Source: Salinihabitans flavidus (GTDB lineage: Bacteria > Pseudomonadota > Alphaproteobacteria > Rhodobacterales > Rhodobacteraceae). Taken from it: DNA of 64,000 nucleotides. This document shows positions 46,990 to 54,946 of this stretch, piece after piece. The translations under genes and the position numbers were made by a program. Position 1 is the stretch's first letter. Each line of letters opens with the position of its first letter. The notes beneath the pieces are model-generated. The model was not told the DNA's origin. It did no database searches and saw only the letters and a program-made list of their open reading frames with translations. The stretch lies in NCBI RefSeq assembly GCF_900110425.1, contig NZ_FODS01000011.1, forward strand, positions 1-64,000. The letters run 5' to 3'.

Positions 46990-47943
46990 ATGACGTTCCG
47001 CCACAAGCATCTTCTGGGTATTGAGCATCTCGCGCCAGGCGACATTACCGAGATCCTCGATCTGGCGGAACAATACGTCGATCTCAACCGTCGCCCGCAC
47101 AAGCATTCCGACACGCTGGCGGGGCTGACGCAGATCAACATGTTCTTCGAGAATTCCACCCGCACACAGGCCAGTTTCGAACTGGCGGGCAAGCGGCTCG
47201 GCGCGGACGTGATGAACATGGCGATGCAGGCCAGTTCCATCAAGAAGGGCGAAACGCTCATCGACACGGCGATGACCCTCAACGCCATGCACCCCGATCT
47301 TCTGGTGGTGCGCCACCCCCATTCCGGCGCGGTGGATCTTCTGGCGCAGAAGGTGAACTGCGCGGTGCTGAACGCCGGCGACGGGCGGCACGAACACCCC
47401 ACGCAGGCGCTTCTCGACGCGCTGACGATCCGGCGCTCCAAGGGGCGGCTGCACCGGCTCAGTATCGCGATCTGCGGCGACGTGGCCCATAGCCGCGTGG
47501 CGCGCTCCAACCTCATGCTTCTGGGCAAGATGGAAAACCGCGTCCGCCTGATCGGCCCGCCGACCCTCGTGCCCGCGCAGTTCGCGGAGTTCGGGGTAGA
47601 GGTCTTCGACGACATGCGCGAAGGGCTGGAGGGCGTGGACGTGGTGATGATGCTGCGCCTTCAGCGAGAGCGGATGGACGGCGGCTTCATCCCCAGCGAG
47701 CGAGAATATTACCACCGCTACGGCCTCGACGCCGAGAAACTCGCGCTGGCCAAGCCCGACGCCATCGTGATGCACCCCGGCCCGATGAACCGCGGGGTGG
47801 AGATCGACGGAGAGATCGCCGACGACATCAACCGCTCGGTGATCCAGGAACAGGTGGAAATGGGCGTCGCCGTGCGCATGGCCGCGATGGAGCTTCTGGC
47901 CCGCAACCTGCGCGCCGCGCAGCCAGAATCGGTGGAGGTCTGA
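46990..47943 (+). CDS. pyrB: Aspartate carbamoyltransferase catalytic subunit
   Basis: PyrB (317 residues) makes carbamoyl-aspartate, the first committed step of pyrimidine synthesis. The carbamoyl-phosphate loop reads [20 protein letters not shown], the second site [18 protein letters not shown], and the aspartate loop [10 protein letters not shown]. The ATG at 46990 follows AAGGAG. It is the first gene of an overlapping operon that includes an inactive dihydroorotase; in Pseudomonas such a protein is required for ATCase assembly. Confidence 0.97.
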   Translation: MTFRHKHLLGIEHLAPGDITEILDLAEQYVDLNRRPHKHSDTLAGLTQINMFFENSTRTQASFELAGKRLGADVMNMAMQASSIKKGETLIDTAMTLNAMHPDLLVVRHPHSGAVDLLAQKVNCAVLNAGDGRHEHPTQALLDALTIRRSKGRLHRLSIAICGDVAHSRVARSNLMLLGKMENRVRLIGPPTLVPAQFAEFGVEVFDDMREGLEGVDVVMMLRLQRERMDGGFIPSEREYYHRYGLDAEKLALAKPDAIVMHPGPMNRGVEIDGEIADDINRSVIQEQVEMGVAVRMAAMELLARNLRAAQPESVEV

Positions 47944-47945
47944 GC

Positions 47946-48050
47946 ATGTCCGAAGATCCCAGGGATCCCCGCGCCAGCGGCATGGTCGCCCTCGCGGCGC
48001 TGCTCGTGCTCTTCGCGCTGGTGGCCGTCATGGTCTGGGTGGCCGGATGA
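47946..48050 (+). CDS. 34-residue single-span membrane peptide
   Basis: A very short gene between pyrB and the next reading frame. It encodes MSEDPRDPRASGM followed by a hydrophobic segment (about residues 13-33). It starts 2 bp after the pyrB stop with GGAGG nearby in the pyrB end, and its stop overlaps the next start by four bases (ATGA). The tight fit suggests a real gene. Function unknown; it could anchor a pyrimidine complex, which is only a guess. Confidence 0.62.
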   Translation: MSEDPRDPRASGMVALAALLVLFALVAVMVWVAG

Positions 48051-48622
48051 CCGAGGGCCAAGACATCCTGACCGTGCCCGAGGCCGACCACGGCCGCCTG
48101 CGCGTCTTCGCCCTCGACCTGCCGGAGGCGGAGTATGCCCGGCTGAAAGACCCCGAACCCGATCAGCCCCCCACCGCCGCCGCCGTGGCGGAGATGCTCA
48201 GCCTCGACTGGCTCGATCCCGACCATATAGAGCTTTTCGACACCGCCGATCTCGAAGGTCTGGGCCTGCCGGCCTATCTCACCGAAGGCGCGGGCGTGTC
48301 CGAAGAGGGGATCGCCCCCGATCGCGCCCGTCTCGACGCACACACAGGCCCGGTGCTGATCCTGCACTCCGGCGCGTTCGGCGGCAAACCCGCCACGCTG
48401 CGCCCGGCCCGCGCGCTCACCCCGCTGGGCTATTATGATGTCGGCGGCCCGCCCGTGCATTACGCCCCGCTGCCCGCGAAAGGCGCGCGCGACACGCCGA
48501 CCGCGCCGCAACCCGACGCCCCGCCCCCGGTCAACCCCCACCGGATGCTTCTCTGGGCGCTTCTCGCGTTGCCGCTCGCTGCGCTCGTCCTTGGTCTTTT
48601 GCTCCTGTGGGGGCTGTCATGA
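48047..48622 (+). CDS. Uncharacterised tail-anchored protein
   Basis: A 191-residue protein I do not recognise. The acidic N-terminal part (about 1-155) contains TVPEADHGRLRVFALDLPEA and VLILHSGAFGGKPATLRPA; a Pro-rich stretch (DTPTAPQPDAPPPVNPH) leads to a single C-terminal membrane helix (168-190). Topology would place most of it in the cytoplasm. It overlaps the 34-residue gene upstream and the next gene downstream by 4 bp each, so it is translated with them. Other members of this operon suggest a link to pyrimidine or membrane metabolism. Confidence 0.72.
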   Translation: MTEGQDILTVPEADHGRLRVFALDLPEAEYARLKDPEPDQPPTAAAVAEMLSLDWLDPDHIELFDTADLEGLGLPAYLTEGAGVSEEGIAPDRARLDAHTGPVLILHSGAFGGKPATLRPARALTPLGYYDVGGPPVHYAPLPAKGARDTPTAPQPDAPPPVNPHRMLLWALLALPLAALVLGLLLLWGLS

Positions 48623-49056
48623 CCGACCCGACACCGCTTCCCGATCTGACCGAGGGGGAGGAACACCTCGCCACCTTCGCCCCCGATCCCGGCGCCTACC
48701 TGCGCGGCAACGCCTGGATGGCCGCCGCCGCGATGGCCGGCGGCATGGCGGTCCTCTGGGCGCTCGGCAATCCGCACGCCTGGACGGGGGCTGTGGGCGG
48801 GCTGGCCGCCGTGGGTCTGCGCGCCGCCTACATGCGCTCCGAAGAGATGGCGGCCCACTGGCACCTCACCTCCGCCCGGCTCCTCGGGCCGCAGGGCCGC
48901 AGCGTCCGGCTGGGCGAGATCAAGGCGCTCAACATTCTGGGCCCGGTGGTGCAGATCGTCACCCTTTCCGGCGACAAGCACCTGATCAAGTATCAGCCCG
49001 ACACCGCCGCCACCATCGCCGCGATCCGCCGCGCGCAATCGGGGGGCCGCCCATGA
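48619..49056 (+). CDS. Small membrane protein with PH-like domain
   Basis: A 145-residue protein: a hydrophobic hairpin (about residues 32-65) then a C-terminal segment WHLTSARLLGPQGRSVRLGE and IKALNILGPVVQIVTLSGDK that looks like a bacterial PH-type (bPH2) domain. Start ATG overlaps the previous stop (ATGA). Function unknown. The gap to the dihydroorotase-like gene is 52 bp. Confidence 0.7.
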   Translation: MTDPTPLPDLTEGEEHLATFAPDPGAYLRGNAWMAAAAMAGGMAVLWALGNPHAWTGAVGGLAAVGLRAAYMRSEEMAAHWHLTSARLLGPQGRSVRLGEIKALNILGPVVQIVTLSGDKHLIKYQPDTAATIAAIRRAQSGGRP

Positions 49057-49108
49057 GACGCGCGCGCCTCCGTCCCCCGGCCCGCCCCAACCCCGACAGG
49101 TGCCCCGC

Positions 49109-50389
49109 ATGACCACGCTTTTCACCAATGCCCGGCTGATCGATCCCGAAACCGGCCACGACGCCCCGGGCTGCCTTCTGGTCGATGACGCGGGACGCAT
49201 CGCCGCGCGCGAAGGCACCATTCCCGCGCCCGAGGGCGCCACGCTGGTGGACTGCGGCGGCCACTGCCTCGCGCCGGGAATCGTCGATCTCGGCGTGAAG
49301 GTCTGCGAGCCGGGAGAGCGGCACAAGGAAAGCTACCGCTCCGCCGGTCTCGCGGCGGCGGCGGGCGGGATCACCACGATGATCACCCGCCCCGACACCA
49401 CCCCCGCCATCGACAGCCCCGAAACGCTCGAGTTCGTGACCCGCCGCGCCAATGAGGCCGCGCCCGTGCATGTGCTGCCGATGGCCGCGCTCACCAAGGG
49501 GCGCGAGGGCCGCGAGATGACCGAGATCGGCTTTCTCATGGATGCCGGCGCGGTGGCCTTCACCGACTGCGACCGCGTCGTGACCGACACCCGCGTGTTG
49601 TCGCGCGCGCTCACCTATGCCGCCGCCCTCGGCGCGCTGGTGCTCTCGCATCCGCAGGAGCCGGGACTGTCGCGCGGGGCCGCCGCCACCTCGGGCAAAT
49701 TCGCCACCCTGCGCGGCCTGCCCGCCGTCTCTCCGATGGCCGAGCGCATGGGCCTTGATCGCGACATCGCGCTGATCGAGATGACGAGCGCAGCCTATCA
49801 CGCCGACCAGATCACCACCGCCCGCGCCCTTCCGGCGCTGGAGCGGGCGAAAGCCAACGGCTTCGACGTGACGGCCGGCACCTCGATTCACCATCTCACG
49901 CTCAACGAGATGGACGTGTCCGACTACCGCACCTTCTTCAAGGTCAAGCCCCCCCTGCGCGCCGAGGATGACCGCACCGCCGTGGTCGAGGCGGTGCGAA
50001 CCGGGCTGATCGACGTGATCTCCTCGATGCACACGCCGCAGGACGAGGAATCCAAGCGCCTGCCCTTCGAAGAGGCCGCCGCCGGGGCGGTGGCGCTGGA
50101 AACCCTGCTGCCCGCGGCGCTGCGTCTCTATCATGCCGGGCATCTGACGCTGGTGGAGCTGTTCCGCGCCATGTCACTCAACCCGGCGCGGCGGCTGGGG
50201 CTGGAGGCCGGGCGCCTCGCCCCCGGCGCGCCCGCCGATCTGGTGCTATTCGATCCGGACGCGCCCTTCATCCTCGACCGCTGGACATTGCTGTCCAAAT
50301 CGAAGAACACCCCGTTTGACGGCCAGAGGATGCAGGGTAAGGTTATCGCCACCTATGTCTCCGGCGCCCCCGTCTACCAGAGGTCCTGA
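49109..50389 (+). CDS. pyrX: Dihydroorotase-like protein, catalytic residues lost (PyrX type)
   Basis: A 426-residue amidohydrolase-fold protein homologous to class I dihydroorotase. The zinc motif HxH normally found in PGxIDxHVHxREPG is here PGIVDLGVKVCEPG: both histidines (positions 62 and 64) and the substrate arginine (66) are replaced by Gly, Lys and Cys. The catalytic Asp in the DHAPH region is Met (SSMHTPQDEES). It should not bind zinc or turn over. Pseudomonas PyrC' is a known inactive homologue that scaffolds ATCase; this operon with pyrB supports the same role. Start at 49109, stop overlaps plsY by one base. Confidence 0.9.
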   Translation: MTTLFTNARLIDPETGHDAPGCLLVDDAGRIAAREGTIPAPEGATLVDCGGHCLAPGIVDLGVKVCEPGERHKESYRSAGLAAAAGGITTMITRPDTTPAIDSPETLEFVTRRANEAAPVHVLPMAALTKGREGREMTEIGFLMDAGAVAFTDCDRVVTDTRVLSRALTYAAALGALVLSHPQEPGLSRGAAATSGKFATLRGLPAVSPMAERMGLDRDIALIEMTSAAYHADQITTARALPALERAKANGFDVTAGTSIHHLTLNEMDVSDYRTFFKVKPPLRAEDDRTAVVEAVRTGLIDVISSMHTPQDEESKRLPFEEAAAGAVALETLLPAALRLYHAGHLTLVELFRAMSLNPARRLGLEAGRLAPGAPADLVLFDPDAPFILDRWTLLSKSKNTPFDGQRMQGKVIATYVSGAPVYQRS

Positions 50390-50997
50390 TGCCGCCTTTC
50401 GATCAATCCATACCCACGCTCATTCTCTGGGCGGTTCTGGGCTATCTCTTCGGGTCAATCCCGTTTGGACTGGTGATCACCCGGATGCTGGGGCTGGGCG
50501 ATCTGCGCGAAATCGGCTCGGGTAATATCGGCGCGACCAACGTTCTGCGCACCGGCAACAAGCCCGCCGCGCTGGCCACGCTGCTGCTGGATGCGGGCAA
50601 GGGCGCCATCGCGGTGCTGACCGCGCGCGCGGTGATTGGCGAGGACGCAGCCCAGATCGCGGGGCTCATGGCCCTGACCGGGCATTGCTTTCCGGTCTGG
50701 CTCGAGTTTCGCGGCGGCAAGGGGGTGGCGACCTTTCTCGGGCTGATCCTTGCGCTGTCATGGCCGGTGGGGCTGGCGTGTTGCCTGACATGGGCGGTGG
50801 TGGCGGCGCTGGGGCGTATCTCCTCGCTCGCCGCGCTGGCGGCGGCGGCCAGCGTCACGCTCTGGGTGCTGCTGCTGACCGATGGCGCGATGCTGGTGCT
50901 CGGGCTTGTGCTCACGGCGCTGGTCTTCAGCCGCCACCGCGAGAATATCGCCCGGCTGCGCGAAGGCACCGAGCCCCGGATCGGCTCAAGAGGATAG
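50389..50997 (+). CDS. plsY: Glycerol-3-phosphate acyltransferase PlsY
   Basis: PlsY (202 residues, multispan) transfers acyl from acyl-phosphate to glycerol-3-phosphate, the first step of phospholipid synthesis. The three conserved loops are present: YLFGSIPFGLVITR, EIGSGNIGATNVLRTGN and GHCFPVWLEFRGGKGVAT. Its ATG shares one base with the previous stop (TGATG), so translation is coupled. It ends the pyrB operon. Confidence 0.96.
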   Translation: MPPFDQSIPTLILWAVLGYLFGSIPFGLVITRMLGLGDLREIGSGNIGATNVLRTGNKPAALATLLLDAGKGAIAVLTARAVIGEDAAQIAGLMALTGHCFPVWLEFRGGKGVATFLGLILALSWPVGLACCLTWAVVAALGRISSLAALAAAASVTLWVLLLTDGAMLVLGLVLTALVFSRHRENIARLREGTEPRIGSRG

Positions 50998-51018
50998 GTC
51001 GCAGGGCGGCCCCCAGAG

Positions 51019-51168
51019 TATTAACCCGATCTTGACACCTTCCCACCGAACGCCCCGTTAATCACGGATGCGCGGATGAACGGCACCGACGCAATACCGA
51101 CGCAATACCGACGTTTTACCGACATGCGTTTTTGAGCGAAATCAGGGCGTTAACCCCGATTCGGCCAA
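51019..51168. repeat. 11-bp-phased ACCGAC repeat element, copy 3
   Basis: ACCGAC starts at 51085, 51096, 51107 and 51118, 11 bp apart. The half-site ACCGAACGCCCCGTTAAT starts at 51045, 40 bp before the first unit, and TTAACCCGAT lies 24 bp to its left (51021). Right flank: TTTTTGAGCG then GGGCGTTAACCCCGATTCGG (51147-51165). Left and right ends both carry TTAACCC(C)GAT. It sits between the convergent plsY and gshA genes. Confidence 0.88.
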
Positions 51169-51189
51169 ATCCGCCGTGGCAGGAGGATG

Positions 51190-52560
51190 TCAGTAGGAAT
51201 AATCCGCGTAAATCCGGCTCAGATCGCCGTTCCAGTCGCCGCGATAGCGCTCCATCAACTCGTCGGCGGGCGTCTTGCCGCTTTCCACGCTGTCCTTTAG
51301 CGCGTTGAGGAAATGCGTCTCGTCGGGCAGCATGCCGCCCGACCCGGACCGCCCCCGCGCGGTCAGCCCCGCCTCCGAAATGGCCAGAACCTCGCGCGCC
51401 AGATCGTGCATGCGGATGCCGTTCACCTCGGCCTGCAAGCCATCCTCGGCGGCCGCCACCCGAAGCCCCTCGCGGGTTGCCGAATCCCATCCCTTCACCA
51501 GATCCCAGGCCGCGTCCAGTGACGCCTGATCATAGAGCAGTCCGACCCAGAGCGCCGGCAACGCGCAGAGCCGCCGCCACGGCCCGCCATCGGCACCGCG
51601 CATCTCCATGAACTTCTTGATCCGCACCTCGGGAAAGATCGTGGTCAGGTGATCGGCCCAGTCGCTCAGCGTCGGCATCTCGCCGGGCAGCGCGGGCAGC
51701 TCCCCGCGCATGAAATCTCGGAACGACTGGCCAAGCGCATCGATATACTGCCCGTCGCGGTAGACAAAATACATTGGCACATCAAGGGCATAGTCCGCCC
51801 AGCGTTCGAACCCGAAACCGTCCTCGAAAACGAAGGGAAGCATGCCCGTCCGGTCCGCGTCCAGATCACGCCAGATGCGCGAGCGCCAGGATTTGTGGCC
51901 GTTGGGCTTGCCCTCGAAGAAGGGCGAATTGGCGAAAAGCGCGGTCGCCACCGGCTGCAACGCCAGCCCCACGCGCATCTTCTGCACCATGTCCGCCTCG
52001 GACGCGAAATCAAGATTCACCTGCACCGTGCAGGTGCGGTACATCATGGATTTGCCCATGGTGCCCACCCGGTCCATGTAGTCGGTCATGAGCTTGTAAC
52101 GCCCCTTGGGCATCATCGGCATGTCCTCATGCCGCCAGATCGGCGCGGCGCCCAGCCCGATGAATCCCACGCCGACCGCGTCCGCGACGTCCTTGACCTC
52201 TGCCAGATGGGCGTTCACCTCGTCGCAGGTTTCGTGGATCGTCTCCAGCGGCGCGCCGGACAGTTCAAGCTGCCCGCCCGGCTCCAGGCTGACGTTGGCA
52301 TCGTCCTTTTCCAGCCCGATCAGCTTGCCGGCTTCCAGCACCGGGGCCCAGCCATGCCGGTCGCGCAGCCCTTCCAGAACCGCCAGAACGGACCGCTCGC
52401 CCTCATAGGGGATGGGCCGCAGCGTATCCTTGCAATAGCCGAACTTCTCATGCTCGGTCCCGATCCGCCAATCGGCCTTGGGCTTGCACCCGCTGGCCAG
52501 ATATTCGGCCAATTGCTCATGCCGTTCGATCGGCCCGCCGCCGGTTTGGGGAATGGACAT
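51190..52560 (-). CDS. gshA: Glutamate-cysteine ligase (plant/alphaproteobacterial type)
   Basis: A 456-residue ligase that makes gamma-glutamylcysteine, the first step of glutathione synthesis. The GCS2-type core shows RIGTEHEKFGY, ANVSLEPGGQLELSGAPL, MPKGRYKLMTDYMDRVGT and YRTCTVQVNLDF. This form is shared by alphaproteobacteria and plants and is unlike the E. coli enzyme. The start at 52560 (MSIPQTGGGPIERHEQLAEY) follows CGGAG. Its stop lies about 22 bp from repeat copy 3. Confidence 0.95.
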   Translation of the reverse strand: MSIPQTGGGPIERHEQLAEYLASGCKPKADWRIGTEHEKFGYCKDTLRPIPYEGERSVLAVLEGLRDRHGWAPVLEAGKLIGLEKDDANVSLEPGGQLELSGAPLETIHETCDEVNAHLAEVKDVADAVGVGFIGLGAAPIWRHEDMPMMPKGRYKLMTDYMDRVGTMGKSMMYRTCTVQVNLDFASEADMVQKMRVGLALQPVATALFANSPFFEGKPNGHKSWRSRIWRDLDADRTGMLPFVFEDGFGFERWADYALDVPMYFVYRDGQYIDALGQSFRDFMRGELPALPGEMPTLSDWADHLTTIFPEVRIKKFMEMRGADGGPWRRLCALPALWVGLLYDQASLDAAWDLVKGWDSATREGLRVAAAEDGLQAEVNGIRMHDLAREVLAISEAGLTARGRSGSGGMLPDETHFLNALKDSVESGKTPADELMERYRGDWNGDLSRIYADYSY

Positions 52561-52662
52561 GAGAGGGCTCCGCTTACCGTTGTTTCGTGACTGACACACC
52601 TGCGTCGATTTGCCGGGGGTGTCAATGCAAAGGCAACGGTCCCCTGACGCGAACGTGATGGG

Positions 52663-53187
52663 CTACTGCAACCGCAGGTTCGGTGGCCGCGAGGGCTTGC
52701 GCTCCCAGACCACAACGGGGATGGACCCGCGCGTATCGAGCGCATCGACCATCTGTCCGGTACGCAAACCGGGCAGCGTGCTGAACACATCGAAAAGCGC
52801 TTCTGCCCCGTCGGCGGTCACCGGAATGTGGATCGGCGGCTCGTCCCGGCGCTCCAGCACCCAATGCGCGGGCTTTCCGGATGGGTCGAGCACCAGCCGC
52901 TCGATCCCCTCCACCGAGACGATCCCGCCCGAGATCGGCCCGAAATAGCTCACCTGCCCCTCCACCACGCGCACAAGGCCGGGGCCGTCCTGACCGCGCC
53001 GGAACCGCGCCCGCTGCACGCCGGTGTGGATCAGAAGCGCGCCGCCGATCGCCACCGCGATTCCCACCCACCGCAGGATACCGCCGCCCGACGCCCACCA
53101 CAGGCCAAGCGCCAGAACGCCAAGTCCGATCAGCACCTCGCGCCAGCGCAGGATCGTCGCGCGCGCCTCCGGACGCAGGAAACTCAT
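52663..53187 (-). CDS. Uncharacterised two-span membrane protein
   Basis: A 174-residue protein with two membrane helices near the N-terminus (residues 15-34 and 38-56) and a soluble C-terminal domain (GPGLVRVVEGQVSYFGPISG, then PIHIPVTADGAEALFDVFST) of about 110 residues. No family recognised. It overlaps the rsmE stop by four bases (ATGA), so it is translated from the same message. Confidence 0.72.
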   Translation of the reverse strand: MSFLRPEARATILRWREVLIGLGVLALGLWWASGGGILRWVGIAVAIGGALLIHTGVQRARFRRGQDGPGLVRVVEGQVSYFGPISGGIVSVEGIERLVLDPSGKPAHWVLERRDEPPIHIPVTADGAEALFDVFSTLPGLRTGQMVDALDTRGSIPVVVWERKPSRPPNLRLQ

Positions 53188-53909
53188 GTCCAGTCTCCCA
53201 TCGCCTGCTGCCAGAGCGTCATCGCCGCCACCGCCGCCGTGTCGGCCCGAAGGATGCGCGGGCCAAGGCTGACCACATGGGCGAACGGCAGCGCCCGGAG
53301 CCGCGCGCGCTCACCCTCGGAAAACCCGCCCTCCGGCCCGATCAGGATCGCCCATTTGCCGCCCCGCGCCGCGCCCGGAGCCTGGACCGAACCCGCCTCC
53401 GCCTCGTCGCAGAACATCAGTTGCCGGTCCCCGGGCCAGTCCGCCAGCATCCGGTCGAGCTTTCGCAGATCGTCGACCGCTGGCACGTAGGTGCCGCCGC
53501 ATTGCTCTGCCGCCTCGACGGCATGGGCCTGAAGCCGGTCCCGCCGCACCCGCTCGGCGTTGGTGAAATCGGTCTGCACAGGACAGATCCGCGCCGCCCC
53601 CATTTCGGCGGCCTTCTCGACGATGAAATCGGTCCGCGCCTTCTTGATCGGCGCGAACAGCAGCCACAGATCGGGCGGCATCCGCAGAGGGGCTGTCTGC
53701 TCTGCACAGGTCAGCTCACCGCCACGCTTTCCCGTCTGCGTGACGTCGGCGCGCCATTCGCCATCGCGCCCGTTGAACAGCAGCACCGGCGCCCCGACGC
53801 CCAGCCGCATCACCCCGAAAAGGTAATGCGCCTGATCGCGGTTCAGAGGAACCGTTTGCCCTTGCCCCAGCGGGTGCTCTACATACAGCCTGATTTTCGC
53901 GTTTTTCAT
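53184..53909 (-). CDS. rsmE: 16S rRNA (uracil(1498)-N(3))-methyltransferase
   Basis: RsmE (241 residues) is a SPOUT-fold enzyme that methylates U1498 of 16S rRNA. The N-terminal PUA-like part starts MKNAKIRLYVEHPLGQGQTV; the knot shows FAPIKKARTDFIVEKAAEMG, AILIGPEGGFSEGERA and LGPRILRADTAAVAAM. The ATG at 53909 matches the family and lies only 11 bp from the divergent ubiA start. Confidence 0.95.
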   Translation of the reverse strand: MKNAKIRLYVEHPLGQGQTVPLNRDQAHYLFGVMRLGVGAPVLLFNGRDGEWRADVTQTGKRGGELTCAEQTAPLRMPPDLWLLFAPIKKARTDFIVEKAAEMGAARICPVQTDFTNAERVRRDRLQAHAVEAAEQCGGTYVPAVDDLRKLDRMLADWPGDRQLMFCDEAEAGSVQAPGAARGGKWAILIGPEGGFSEGERARLRALPFAHVVSLGPRILRADTAAVAAMTLWQQAMGDWT

Positions 53910-53920
53910 GGGGACTACAT

Positions 53921-54886
53921 ATGGCCGGGACGCCCTCAACGCCAGAGCCTGATGGACAGGTTGCCGATGCCGTGCGCGACAACTGGGTGGACAGACGCGC
54001 GCCCGCCGCCCTGCGTCCCTTCCTCAGGCTGAGCCGCGCCGACCGCCCCATCGGGACATGGCTTCTGCTGCTGCCCTGCTGGTGGGGGCTGTTGCTGTCG
54101 ATGCTGCATGACGGGCGCGCGGGCTGGCACGATCTGTGGATCTTCGCGGGCTGCGGCATCGGCGCGGCGCTTATGCGCGGAGCGGGCTGCACTTGGAACG
54201 ACATCACTGACCGCGACATCGACGGCTCCGTGGCGCGCACCCGGTCGCGACCGATCCCCTCGGGGCAGGTCACGGTGCGCGGGGCGGCGCTGTGGATGGC
54301 CGCTCAGGCGGGGATCGCCTTTGCCATCCTGCTGACCTTTCACCCCGCGGCGATCGTTCTCGGTCTGCTCTCGCTCGGCCCGGTGGCGATCTATCCCTTT
54401 GCCAAGCGGTTCACATGGTGGCCGCAGATCTTTCTCGGGCTGGCCTTCAACTGGGGCGCCCTTCTGGCGTGGACGGCGCATTCCGGGCGCCTCGAATGGC
54501 CGGCACTGGTGCTCTACGTGGCGGGCATCTGCTGGACCCTGTTCTACGACACGATCTACGCCCATCAGGACGCGGAGGATGACGCGCTCATCGGGGTGAA
54601 ATCCACCGCGCGTCTCTTTGGCGGCGAAAGCCCGCGCTGGCTGCGCCGGTTTCTGGTCGGAACGGTTGCGCTCATGGGGCTGGCGGTGATCGGCGCGGCA
54701 CTCGGGCGCAGCCCCCTTTCGCTGGTGGTCGCACTGGCGGGGCCGATGGCGATGGGCTGGCACATGGTCTGGCAGCTCACCCGCTTCGACATGGACGACC
54801 ACCCGATTCTGCTGCGGCTGTTCCGCTCCAACCGCGATGCCGGCCTGATCGCTCTGCTGTTTTTCGCCACCGCCTTGCTGGTGTGA
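53921..54886 (+). CDS. ubiA: 4-hydroxybenzoate polyprenyltransferase
   Basis: UbiA (321 residues, about eight membrane helices) attaches the polyprenyl tail to 4-hydroxybenzoate in ubiquinone synthesis. Both aspartate-rich motifs are present: NDITDRDIDGSVARTRSRPI in the first and DTIYAHQDAEDDALIGVKST in the second. Start at 53921 follows GGGGAC. The 5' region is only 11 bp long before rsmE begins in the other direction, so its promoter must lie within rsmE. Confidence 0.94.
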   Translation: MAGTPSTPEPDGQVADAVRDNWVDRRAPAALRPFLRLSRADRPIGTWLLLLPCWWGLLLSMLHDGRAGWHDLWIFAGCGIGAALMRGAGCTWNDITDRDIDGSVARTRSRPIPSGQVTVRGAALWMAAQAGIAFAILLTFHPAAIVLGLLSLGPVAIYPFAKRFTWWPQIFLGLAFNWGALLAWTAHSGRLEWPALVLYVAGICWTLFYDTIYAHQDAEDDALIGVKSTARLFGGESPRWLRRFLVGTVALMGLAVIGAALGRSPLSLVVALAGPMAMGWHMVWQLTRFDMDDHPILLRLFRSNRDAGLIALLFFATALLV

Positions 54887-54946
54887 TTGAAACCCCTGCG
54901 CCCGCGTCGTATCAGTGCCAAGCTCTGACAACATGAAGATGTGAAC

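Noticed and set aside
49053-49112. A 19-codon frame overlapping the PH-like gene stop
   Set aside because: Arg/Pro-rich and very short; no hydrophobic or conserved feature.
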